Source: Exophiala sp. HKRS030 (lineage: Eukaryota > Ascomycota > Eurotiomycetes > Chaetothyriales > Herpotrichiellaceae). Taken from it: a stretch of 64,000 bases of DNA. Positions 44,217 to 53,993 of this stretch are shown here, in pieces; the stretch's first letter is position 1, and every line of letters starts with the position of its first letter. The DNA lies in contig JAHWDD010000003.1 of assembly GCA_023897205.1 (NCBI GenBank), positions 6,389,665-6,453,664 on the forward strand, in the 5' to 3' direction. The notes beneath the pieces are model-generated. The model had not been told where the DNA came from and did no database searches. It saw only the letters and a program-made list of their open reading frames with translations. Position numbers and translations under genes: made by a program.

Positions 44217-46742
44217 ATGCCACCCAAAGCTGCCCTTACGAGCTCGTTCCCATTGTCGACCGACGCGGAAAATGAGGTGGTTTGTCCTCTCACCAACCAA
44301 GATGGTTCGCAGTGCCGGAAGCGATGTATCGGAGTGCGTTTGAAGCCCCAATTGCATTGCGCGTGTTCCCCGAACAGCAAACTGAGTGTGAACCACAGGA
44401 AAAGCGATACCGATCGATGCAAGAACACATCAGACGCGCCCATCCCGACTACTACATCCCTAAACTGCCTGCCACGGAAGAGAGTTTCCAGTTGATGATC
44501 AGTACGCCGCCGTCACAACGCCCACAACAACCCGCCGCAGCACCCGCGCCCGCTCGAAAAGGCCTTTGTATGTTTGGGTACTTGACTATATGAATTTTGC
44601 ACCATACTAAGACAATCAAACAGCGGATGCCAGTGACCAGGGTCCATTACTGGAACAAGTTGGAGCCGTCACCGGCCCTCCTTCAGGTCCTGCGAATGCC
44701 GCGGTCGCCCTGGCTCAACTCCACAATTGGGATTCGGATTTTGTGAGTATTTGGACCTTTGACATGGAAGATGACGAGTGATCCGTACAGCCTTGCTCAT
44801 GACCTTCCCAGGATGTGTTCCCCGACTCCGACTACAAACGTGAAGGGTCGGGTGGCTTTGAACTGCCTTCTCTACGAGCGCAATTTAGCGAAGACACTCT
44901 CCCACCGTTCCAAACGTCGCGTACGCGCGAACTGTTACCTTCTATTCTACAATCTCCGGGTAGTCGGTACTCGTCGTTACCGCCGATCCAGCGCCGCGAG
45001 AAGATGCAGCGGTCGAAGAAGTCGTCCATGGGACAAAACGCACGCAAGGGCAAACATGAACGCGGAAAGTCTAGGGAGTTCTCAGCCAAGGACTTCACCA
45101 GGCGATTAAGCGTCGAAGGCCGAAAGGCCATGTCTGCGGAACCGCCGACGGCGGCTTGGGTGCAAGGCAAGAGATGGGAAGATCTGATCGAGGCAGCGAC
45201 GACTGCTACCGAGGTGGATGATGATCGTGATCTCACTCCCGTAAGTCAGACGACATTTTTCGATTGTCCTCTGTTTACTTGCTGCTGTCAAGAGATCGAA
45301 ATTCTGTAGATGTACCTACCCTCCCCATGATGGAAGACCAGCCCCCTGGAGGGAAGCGCCTGTCTTGTTGTATTATTTTTACTGTCACTACTACTACTTC
45401 TACTACTATTGTGTCTTGTCTACTACCTCAAAAATTAACGATCTACGACGACCGACCGGTCTTATGTTCTGATCCCCCGCACGCGCGAAAGGAAAGGGCC
45501 AAAAATGAAGAGGGCGCGCAAGACTTGCCCTTCCGTTCTCGGACAAGAGGATGACCTCGGTTGAGGGAACTGAGTCCGCCGGGTCGAGCGATTTCAGAGG
45601 ACTCTCCGATCAAATCATCATCGATGGATGATTTTTTGTGGCGAGGAGCGCCGATGACACCCGAGACCCGGTATGGAGCCCAGCGCAACTGGAGTCGGCG
45701 ACTTGAGTCCGCAGAATTATTCAAGGGCGAGGCAAAAGTGTGTGGGCGTTGTTTTGTGTACGCGGTACGGAGACTACTACTACTACTACTACTACGTCGG
45801 TGGTGCACAAGACTTGGTCCAACACGGCGCGCGCCATTTTATTTTTGCCCACAGATTTTCGCCGTCGGCCGGGATCAGACCACAAGAAAAAGTTGGTCGG
45901 AAATCAGATCTGGGGCGGTGCGCCGGACCAGGGGGGTCTGTGACGGGAAAAAGAAAAAAAAAGTTTATGCGCACCCAGTGTAATTAATGTGTACACCACC
46001 AACCTCGTCTATTTTTTTCGTTCTGCTTGGGTTAGATCCTCGATAATCAACTTGGCTAACAGGCGCTTGGCGTTGGGAACCACAGATGCCGCAGTCGCCA
46101 AACTTTCCGCCGTCGACAGCCACGAGTGCGATGCAGGCCACGACGACGGCTGCGCGTCGGTTGTCCGCCGCGGACGCCTCATGGTCCAGTGGTGGTGTCA
46201 ACAAGCGATCGTCTCTGCCGCCGGGGTTCCGACCCCTCGGCCACGCTCTGCAGCACTCTTCAGCTGGCAAGTACTCGTACAATGCCTCTCCGCTGCAGCG
46301 AGCACTGACCCCCCCTCCTCCTGACATGCTGGGACCCAATGACGCCGAACCTTTTCCCTCTGTCGAGTCGGTGGAGAGCGCGGGATCGGGAGCAAAGATG
46401 CAACCCACGTCCACCATGTCATGGTCTCACCACGAGCAGACTAGTCCGCTGCAGCAGTATTCCCATGGGGGTTACCAACACTCACAGTCATCTTCGTTTG
46501 GCAGCAAATCGGAAGTGTTGGAGATTTACTGTGCATCTTGTGGTCGGCCCTGGCTGCTCAAAAATGCCTTTGCCTGCACCGAGTGCATCTGTGGCGTGTG
46601 CAGCGACTGTGTTGGACAGATCATCAGCAGCTCCCCAGCCCAGGTGACTGTCCAACCAGGAATCGCGCCGATGCGCCGCGGTTGCCCCCGCTGCGGAGTC
46701 ATGGGCGGGAAATGGAAGCGATTTCAACTGGATTTTCGATAA
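44217..46742 (+). CDS. Conserved fungal zinc-finger protein of unknown function
   Basis: Five exons: 44217-44333, 44399-44567, 44624-44742, 44812-45240 and 46086-46742, introns 65, 56, 69 and 845 nt (all GT/AG; the second has a TACTAAG branch point near 44605). Product 496 aa. The N-terminus carries VCPLTNQDGSQC and, after the first splice, SMQEHIRRAHPDYYI, together a C2H2-like finger. The C-terminal ~75 residues hold a cysteine-rich module: CASCGRPWLL, CTECICGVCSDC, and CPRCGVMGGKWKRFQLDFR at the end, a zinc-ribbon or RING-like fold. The middle is disordered and Ser/Pro-rich. I have seen similar proteins only as hypothetical fungal proteins. A nuclear or signalling role is possible but not shown. 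Confidence 0.72.
45241..46085 (+). other. 845-nt intron with a possible cassette exon
   Basis: This intron is 8-20 times longer than its neighbours. It contains TAC/CTA trinucleotide runs and a 138-nt open stretch at 45600-45737, flanked by AG and GT and in phase 0 on both sides. Including it would add 46 residues starting DSPIKSSSMDDFLWRG. Skipping it gives TPMPQSPNF, which I think is the standard product. Confidence 0.5.
45775..45797. repeat. (TAC)n trinucleotide microsatellite in the long intron
   Basis: A run of about seven TAC repeats. A second, imperfect CTA/CTT run lies near 45385-45410. Both sit inside the 845-nt intron. Confidence 0.75.
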
Positions 46743-47379
46743 CCTTGTAGGTTCTGTACGAGTCTGTACTGATGATACTGTGCAGAGCGTATCAAAAATA
46801 CCGGGTAGGGGACCAGGGTAGGGATGCGGGAGAGGGGGGAGAGAGGGGAGGGGGTGTCCTCTCTCCTACAGCAGTACGAGTACGATCCTCTCCTGTCCAC
46901 TGTCTCCTGAATCGGAAGATGGAATAATGGAACGTGCCCAGCACTTTCCGGAACCGAAAGACTGACTGAGACATTTTATTGTTCTGTCAGCCGTAAAATT
47001 ACCGCAAACACAAGAGACTCCGCCCTGCGCCGAGCCAACCGGACGCGCGCTCTATTGAGCCTTTGCCTTACGGAGTGTTAGATCATCATCTCTACAAGAG
47101 GTACTTCCGTACAGAGGCGGAGTTGGACGGGTGTGAAACTACTGTGCAGGTCCTGAATAATAGACCTGCATGAGAGATGGTAAAAAGTAGAAAGTGAGAG
47201 TTGATTAACCAAGCTAGGTACTCCGTAAGAGGGTGTGTGATGACTTTTGACTAGACCATGAGGGATGAGACATGGGAAAAAAGAATATCCTAGCGATAGG
47301 ATAGTATTCCATACGAGGATAACTCCGTAGACTGGTAAGTTTTTTGTCCTCCCGTGAAAGAAAAAGAGTCACGTTAGGT

Positions 47380-47408
47380 TAGAGAGAGAGAGAGAGAGAG
47401 AGAGAGAG
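47380..47408. repeat. (AG)n microsatellite followed by a poly-G run
   Basis: About 28 nt of AG repeats, followed within a few bases by a poly-G run of about 10 (near 47411). Confidence 0.8.
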
Positions 47409-47512
47409 CCGGGGGGGGGGGATGTGCAAGTGCAAGTGTGGCAGAGAGAAAAAGTAGATCCAAGTCGTAAGAAGACCAGTGGGAAGTAAGGTGGGAGGGA
47501 AAGAAGGAAAGG

Positions 47513-47540
47513 GATGGGAGAGGGAGGGAGGGAGGGAGGG
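47513..47540. repeat. GGGA-rich tract, possible G-quadruplex
   Basis: Repeated GGGAG/GGGA units supply at least four GGG runs within about 28 nt, the spacing needed for a G-quadruplex. Confidence 0.6.
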
Positions 47541-47734
47541 ATGGCCGGGATTATTGAGGGAAATAGTCCAATGGAAACTGTCCGCTTGTTGTTGCGCAAT
47601 GGGAAGAGTGCGGGAAGGGAGAAAGGAAAAAAAAAAGACAAGACCAGGGGGGGAGGAGATTTAGTGGAGAGGTGTGATTGTCAAAAGACCGATTTCGATT
47701 GTCACAAGTACTCCGTACTGTATCAAGGAATTCT

Positions 47735-47767
47735 GTAAAAGGATAACAAGAGAGATGTTATCCTTAC
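47735..47767. repeat. Short hairpin, GGATAAC stem
   Basis: GTAAAAGGATAAC and GTTATCCTTAC pair across a 9-nt loop with a 2-nt bulge. A weaker GTGACG/CGTCAC hairpin follows within about 10 nt. Confidence 0.55.
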
Positions 47768-49618
47768 ACTTACAGTGACGGGGTATTATCGTCACAGACA
47801 AGTGATGGTATATGTACTTTGTAACAGAAAAAATCATTCGAAATCCCATTTGATTGTCTTTTCCCATGGTAACTCGTCATCGTTCTTTTTGGCACACCCC
47901 ACTACGGTGGTTTCTTGTACAGTAAGGTCAGTCGATCATCTTTGGTAATATTGCCGAGTACCGTACATACGGAGTACATAAATGAGGACAGTACATACGG
48001 AGTACTCTTACAGAGGTTAAAGTAAAAGTAACCCAAGTAAGGAGTAGTGTCCGTTATCCGGAGTCCGTACATACAGTAATCAGTCAGTGGTTGTGGGAGA
48101 AAAATAAAATGTGGTTCTTGACTCGTCTCTACGGAGTACAAAAAACTAGACTATTATTGTTTAATACCTTCCAAAAGGTGGACTCCGTTCTGTATTTGTA
48201 TGTACTCCGTACTCCGTACATACTCCGTTTTGAAAAAACGCCACAGTCGAACTAACTCAACTTAAACTACTTTACTGTATGTACATGTACGGGAAGCGAG
48301 TATTAAACTCGTTTCATCACAGTATTTTCCTTTCTTCTTACTGTACGAGTTTAGTCATCGATGACCTTGTCGCCTTTTGGTTTAACAGAGTACAACAAGA
48401 GGCTCATCAAAAATGATGACCGTTCGGGTAAGAAGGACCTCGTTTGGGGGTTTTTTTTTACAATCTATTTGTGGGCGCACTTGGCCTTTTTTTTCTTCTC
48501 TTGGTCTTTTGCAGGGATTTGAGAAAAATGGGCATGTGTACAATCAATACATTAATGTACGGAGTAATAATCACTTTGACTCGAAGTTTTTGGGGTTATT
48601 GCGAACCTTTGGTCTCAAAAAACTGTGCTAGCATTTTCATCATGTGTTCGACTCTGATAACGTTCTTTGGAAAATGATAATCCCTGCTCGTGAAAAAAAG
48701 ACCCCCCCCCTCCCCCAAGGTAACCAAGTTCCGCCCCCCGCGCGAATGTTTGTTGGGCTCTCGCATGTGGGATTATTGTACTTCCGTAGTTTTTGTGTTG
48801 TACAGTATGTTCGTTTATTAGTCCGGGGGGGGGAGGGGGGGATCCATTGTCAAAGGGAAAAAACAACCGACAAGGTGGCGATATGAATGAACTTACAAGT
48901 ACGAGTTACGAGTAGAATGATCGATCCCTGGTCGTTGATGTGTTTTGGCTGCACTTGGCGGTACAAACTCATCAGTGTTACTGTGAGGGTCCCAGGTACG
49001 GAGTACCAATTTTACTGGATTGTATTAGATGTATTAGATGGATCGCCGATTGTGACCATTTTTGGTCCATTCTACGGAGTAATTTTCTGGTTCAAAATTC
49101 CGCCCATGTACATACGGAGAGGATCCATTACATTGCATTTACATATGATTGCTTTTTTTGGGCCATGATGATACTGTAATGATTTGCACGTGGGATGGAG
49201 TCATGTGTCTTGTCATGGGTTAACCAACGACGTTGTATGTGATAAGATGCCATGCCTTTGCTACCTAAAGTACTTGAGATACTTTGTACTCATCAGTAAG
49301 AAATCTTTGTGCGGCACAAGTCATGTACGAAATCGAGGCACTACTAAAACAGGTAAAAGGTGTAATGATGTACTTTTTGGCATATCAACTCACATACCAT
49401 CGTATGCAATGCGCATGACACAAGCCACCAAGTCACAAAATACGAGTACGTGAGAGTGAGGATCTAGGGAGAGAGAACAAAAATTAAGGTCTCATGGTAC
49501 ATTGTCCCGAATACGTATCCCTCGAAACTGTTCAATCTGACCCGTCAATCATTAACCACCTCGGTCAATCCCAAAGAGAAAAAAACTCACACACAGAGAG
49601 AGTACGGAGTACGGAGTC

Positions 49619-49628
<10 letters not shown>

Positions 49629-49650
<22 letters not shown>
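49629..49650. repeat. (GA)n microsatellite
   Basis: About 22 nt of GA repeats directly after a doubled TACGGAGT motif. Confidence 0.8.
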
Positions 49651-49656
<6 letters not shown>

Positions 49657-50489
49657 TCCTGTCTTTTTTCAAATGTGGACAACGTGGACACCGTTGAATG
49701 AAGTACTAGTTAAATCTACCAAGAAGCACAGACACCGACGAGACTATTTTATTTCTCGATATGGGTAGGCAGCAAGTATATCCGGAGTATACTCCAAAAC
49801 CACCAAGAACTCCATACCAAAACAAAATAAAAAGACTCCATTATATCATACAACCAACAAGTGCCCGTCGTAAGCGTTCTGAATTATACCGTGCAGTGCA
49901 GGGTGCAGCGTAGTCTACTTGTTCTGTCTGGGTAAGGACGAAAAAAGGCCGAAATGGTGACTTGGGCGGGTGAACGATGCTGGGGTGAATTCACCTCGAT
50001 GAAGCCCGGCTTGTGGCTCCAACAACGCACCTTCGGGGAGCGTGATGTGATCGTGCCCCAGGCGTAGTTTAACGTAGCAAACCGTTTATCCCCGTTGCAT
50101 AGAACTTCTCTGCTCTGTGGATGTTGATTCGAAAATTTCGACGGGCGAGTTCACCAACAGACCATTTGGTCGATCTGAGGTGGCAATGGTAGCATGAGAG
50201 AGACATGTTTTGAACGGGAGGCTGGAGCCAAGTCACAAACTCTGGCTTAGATTCATCGTCGTTCTTCTGGAAAAGATTCGTCTATCCCTCGACTCGGGAG
50301 ATACCCTCACGGATGTCCGTCAGTGAGCAACACGAGAAACCGTGCCCAGCGCCGCGGCCACTCAACCGTGTCCGGCGGCTGGCTTGACTACTGCACTACC
50401 GTCGACCGTTTCGATGTGACTGCAACCGTAATGAGCAACCTCCTCGTCGACACTGAGCGACCATCGATCTGGCCTGTGCAGACAAGACT

Positions 50490-50970
50490 GCCGAAGCCTC
50501 TTTGCGGAAACACGCTTCGTGAACATTTCGTCGAGGTGATCGAGGGAGCGGTTGAAACACACGGGGACGCAGAAGGAAGACAAAAAAGGAAAGGAAAAAT
50601 GGAAGATTCCGAACCCTCCGTACAAGAGGCCAATCTTGACTCCGAGATCGATCTCATAGGGAAGGATGGCCGTCCACATGACGGCCTCTCTCGACGCCGT
50701 GAAGACGGCCACCGATCGGGCCTGAAAGCCGGAGCCGGGTCGACGGTGACTCGGAGATCATGGTCGAGGCGAGGGCGACCAAAACAAATGGCGAACAAAA
50801 AGCTGTAGATGATCGTGACCGCGATGGGGGAGCTTGCTGGCCACCAGGTTCTGCGGGATGGCCGTGCCGACCGAGGAGAAGATGAAGAGGCTCGCGACAA
50901 ACCCACCGATACAAGGGAGAAGAACCTCGAGCGAAGGACCCGTGCATTGTTCATCTGACCATATGTTGTA
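50490..50970 (-). pseudogene. MFS sugar-transporter C-terminal pseudogene
   Basis: Minus-strand fragments of one sugar-transporter C-terminus lie in three frames. One frame gives CIGGFVASLFIFSSVGTA and later AVFTASREAVMWTAILPY with GVKIGLLYGGFGIF and NRSLDHLDEMFTKRVSAKR; another gives PIAVTIIYSFLFAICFG; a third gives ESPSTRLRL. Order and spacing match the family's late helices, the PSTRLR loop and the VPETKNRSL...LDEMF tail, but the expected PETK is replaced by PVCF. Changing frame at least three times and a stop near 50780 show that it is dead. No N-terminal half was found, so it is a truncated relic. Confidence 0.75.
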
Positions 50971-51623
50971 ATGGCCATGGACATCAACAGTCTAGCCCTT
51001 GTACCCCGAGACGTCGAATCACTCGTACTCCTTTTGTTATTTCTCATCGATTCGTGAAGCGTAGATGGTTTCTACATACTTCATGTCAGGAACAAATGTC
51101 TTCTGGATCTTCGAGGTCGATCACGATTGATGATGCGCGTTCGAGTGTGAGTGTGGTCCTCTTTGGTCGGCTATTCCACATACGGAGGTCTCTTTCCCAC
51201 TCCTAGTGTGTGGAGCAAACCCAGGACCTTTTGTGCACCCAGACATCATGTCCTGACCGGCAGTCGGATTGTTGACAAGTCGAATGGTCCAGAGTCTATG
51301 GGTTGGTCCGATGTTAAACGGGAATCTCGAAACTGCCCTCCCCTTTGAAGGCCACTATTGTATGTCACGACTTTCTCTCCCGCAGAAGTCTGAATACAAT
51401 GTTAGCCAACCAAACTATTCCTAATTTGTAAATGTCGGCCTTTCTAATCTGAACATGAACTGAGCGACAGATCTCTACTTCAAGTATTTCCGATATCACT
51501 CGAATACAAACTTTCCATGCCCCACGGAATACAGTACAGCACAGAGGCGGCCCCTAGGAAATCGGTCAAGTCCATCGACCCGAGGAGGACATGGATTATA
51601 AGGCAATCGTCATTCGGAAAGAA
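50971..51623. other. Intergenic region between pseudogene and hydrolase
   Basis: About 650 nt with no recognised gene. It may hold the unrecognisable upstream part of the dead transporter. Confidence 0.35.
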
Positions 51624-52586
51624 CTACAACTGTGCAAGGAAAGCCACCAGAGCATCCCCGATGCTCTCGGCTCCTTTGGTCCACCCCAGCAGAGGACCGG
51701 CTAGGAAGACATCGTGGGGCGCGTCCGGAAGCACCCAGTGGGTGACCTGGTTGCCAGGTACGCGCTTGAACCTCTCGACGAATTCGACGTTGGTGTCGAG
51801 GATGAGTTCGGCACCGCCCGACTGCACGAAGAGCGGCGTCTGGGTAGCAAACGGATGCAAGCTCGGAGATAGATAGGGACCATCAAGAAGTAGGGGCGGG
51901 GGTGCAAAGACCCGGTAGCCCCAGGCGGTCATGCGTCCTTCTATGTAGTCGGTCTTTTGGTTCCGGTGGCCATCGACCGCCCGCGAGTCGGCTTCGAACG
52001 TGGTGTCGACCGAGGGTGAGAACAACAGGCACGCCTTGGGGGTGGCTCGGCCCAGGTCCACGAGGTAGCGCACGAGGCCGATGGCCAGGGTGCCACCCGA
52101 AGAGTCCCCTCCCACCACGATGCGGTGTGGAGGAATGTGCAGCTCGTCGACGAGATGCAGGTACGACGTCAGGGCATCCTGGAACGGCCCTGGCCACGGC
52201 GTCGGGTCATTCTTGTCGCCCGAGAGTCGGTATTGCATCCACAAGGAGCGCGCCCCCGGCCCCAAGCAGGTGTTCAGGAGATCCGCCCCAAATTTACTGT
52301 CCTCCGGACGGCCCGTCATCCACATGAAAGATCCACCGTGGAAGTACAGCGCCACGATGGCCTGGGACCCTTTCCCATTTCCCCCTTCGTCGACAGGGCC
52401 GGGCGGTTCAGGATACCAAATCGCACCGATCCTCTGTGGCTTCACCACCTCGTGGGACAGTGCGCCTCGGTATGATTCCGCAGAGGCCGGCTCCATGACC
52501 ACCCATCGTCGGCCGAGCTTGCCAGGCGCCAGGCTTATCGACTGCATCCAGCCTATGTCGGTGACGACGCCGAACGCGGCCCTCAT
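51624..52586 (-). CDS. Alpha/beta hydrolase, HSL-like (fold-3), start uncertain
   Basis: The frame is open from 52769 to the stop at 51624. The first in-frame ATG after a blocking stop is at 52586, giving 320 aa. Motifs: YFHGGSFMWM (oxyanion HGG), GGDSSGGTL (nucleophile Ser) and PDAPHDVF (catalytic His), the hormone-sensitive-lipase/fold-3 pattern; ELILDTN near the C-terminus probably bears the acid. Upstream, codons in the same frame spell a hydrophobic segment (ILWVLFSVARILLG, then VFLSFSYIPSFRRP) typical of a membrane anchor, but the only ATG before it (52781) is followed three codons later by TAG (52770-52772). Either a non-ATG start is used, a splice removes the stop, or the gene is damaged. 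Substrate is unknown. Confidence 0.6.
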   Translation of the reverse strand: MRAAFGVVTDIGWMQSISLAPGKLGRRWVVMEPASAESYRGALSHEVVKPQRIGAIWYPEPPGPVDEGGNGKGSQAIVALYFHGGSFMWMTGRPEDSKFGADLLNTCLGPGARSLWMQYRLSGDKNDPTPWPGPFQDALTSYLHLVDELHIPPHRIVVGGDSSGGTLAIGLVRYLVDLGRATPKACLLFSPSVDTTFEADSRAVDGHRNQKTDYIEGRMTAWGYRVFAPPPLLLDGPYLSPSLHPFATQTPLFVQSGGAELILDTNVEFVERFKRVPGNQVTHWVLPDAPHDVFLAGPLLGWTKGAESIGDALVAFLAQL

Positions 52587-52769
52587 GACCCAGGTTCGGA
52601 GGGCCTGGCCGTGGCTCCAGTGTATGTTTGGACGCCGAAAACTTGGAATGTAGGAGAAGGAGAGGAAGACTGATCCTAGGAGGATTCTGGCGACACTGAA
52701 CAAGACCCATAGAATGCTTCCAGGCCGGCTTGTACGCCAGCCTCTCGGGATAGCATCTTCCTCGGCTAT

Positions 52770-52781
52770 CTAGCGTGCCAT
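52770..52781 (-). other. ATG-GCA-CGC-TAG: minimal uORF or broken start
   Basis: The only ATG in the leader of the hydrolase. It is in frame with the hydrolase and with its predicted membrane anchor, yet stops after three codons. Confidence 0.6.
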
Positions 52782-53006
52782 GTTGGTTTCGTTGGGTCGC
52801 GGATCACCCCAACCCTGATTGTCGATGTCCGTGACCTTTGCTATCCCGAACTGTGAAAGCTATACTCGTATTCCGTATCCACCACTTGTGACCTCGAGCG
52901 CTGACCGGTCGGCGTACGGATTTCCTGCAACAGGCGTAGTAGGCGAAGAAGCCCCCTGACCCTACAGGAAAGACTCCGAGAAACTCGGAGGGCCTCTCAA
53001 CCAGGT

Positions 53007-53014
53007 TATATATA
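53007..53014 (-). promoter_or_regulatory. TATA box of the hydrolase gene
   Basis: TATATATA about 230 nt upstream of the first ATG (52781) on the minus strand. Confidence 0.45.
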
Positions 53015-53505
53015 GAGCAATCTCTGGAAGTCACTACTGTAGTTGACAAGACTCGATCTCCCCACGCGGACCGGAAAGAGTCTAGGGCGGCACCACCCGA
53101 TTCCTAAACAGGAGCGACGCGCGAGGCCCGCCAGATCAGGTTTCCGTGACGCAAGCACAGCGGGCATCAAAATCTCTCCTCGACCACAATGCCCGACGTT
53201 GTAGACACTGGTGGCCGAGAGGTTGCGTCGCCATCCTCGTCCTAGCTTTCGGAATAACGCCAACACTAGGTACACTTTACAGTACGGTCACAGACAAGCG
53301 TCACCCACGAACCACATCTCTCGATCACGACCAAAAGCCCACGAGGCGGTGGCCGTGGCCCAGCCAGGAAGGTTGCCGATTCCTGCGCCCTGATCAGCAA
53401 GCCGACATCTTCTCCTTTCGACCCAGGCGCGAAGAGCAGAGACAAGCAGGAGCTGGCGGTCAGACGCAGATGAAGCCACTCGACTTCATCCGCCACTGTG
53501 ACTGA

Positions 53506-53874
53506 TCAATCAGGCCATGGCTGCCTTGACTCTTCGTATTGATTCATTGTGATCCCCTGCAGAGAGGACTCTTTAAGCCTCATATAGCTCTGTTCTACCT
53601 GACCGATAGCGGTTGTCATTTCGTCCACATCTCTAGCACGTCCACTCTCTCGTCCGCTTTCACGGAGGAGGCTTGATCTAAAGACCTGCTTCATTCTGCT
53701 CCCGATACCTGATGAGCTCGCATCGCTATGACAAAATAGACAGACGCAGACAATGATATTTTCAAGCCAAAGAATGACCCAAAATCCAGCCAGGCCAGAT
53801 ACAAAATCCAGAATCATCATGTCATGCATATCCCATATCCGGCCCAAAACACACCAAAAAAAACCAGTCGTCAT
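53506..53874 (-). CDS. Hypothetical small membrane protein (low confidence)
   Basis: 122-aa ATG-initiated frame with one likely transmembrane helix (about residues 24-48, LDFVSGLAGFWVILWLENII) followed by a polar, Ser/Arg-rich tail. No family recognised. It lies 120 nt downstream of the large gene on the same strand and could be a chance frame in its 3' UTR. Confidence 0.25.
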   Translation of the reverse strand: MTTGFFWCVLGRIWDMHDMMILDFVSGLAGFWVILWLENIIVCVCLFCHSDASSSGIGSRMKQVFRSSLLRESGRESGRARDVDEMTTAIGQVEQSYMRLKESSLQGITMNQYEESRQPWPD

Positions 53875-53993
53875 ATGTAAAGTATTATATATGTTGCGAA
53901 CCCACGTTCAACATGCAATGCATCGCAAGTGCAATGTACTTCCGTAGTCTGTGTCGGAACTGGCTGTCGTCGTATTCTCGATCAAGTCTTTCT

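Larger units (their letters stand above)
46743..50489. other. 3.7-kb gene-free, low-complexity region
   Basis: No gene recognised on either strand. The region contains AG repeats, G-rich tracts, poly-T and poly-A runs, and eleven exact copies of TACTCCGTA or its complement between 47219 and 49611. Open frames are short and lack codon structure. It may be old repeat-derived DNA or a relaxed intergenic expansion. Confidence 0.55.

Noticed and set aside
50323..50808. 161-codon plus-strand frame over the transporter pseudogene
   Set aside because: It is antisense to recognisable transporter segments and has no family resemblance.
53146..53505. 119-codon plus-strand frame
   Set aside because: It starts with GTG and shows no domain or codon pattern.
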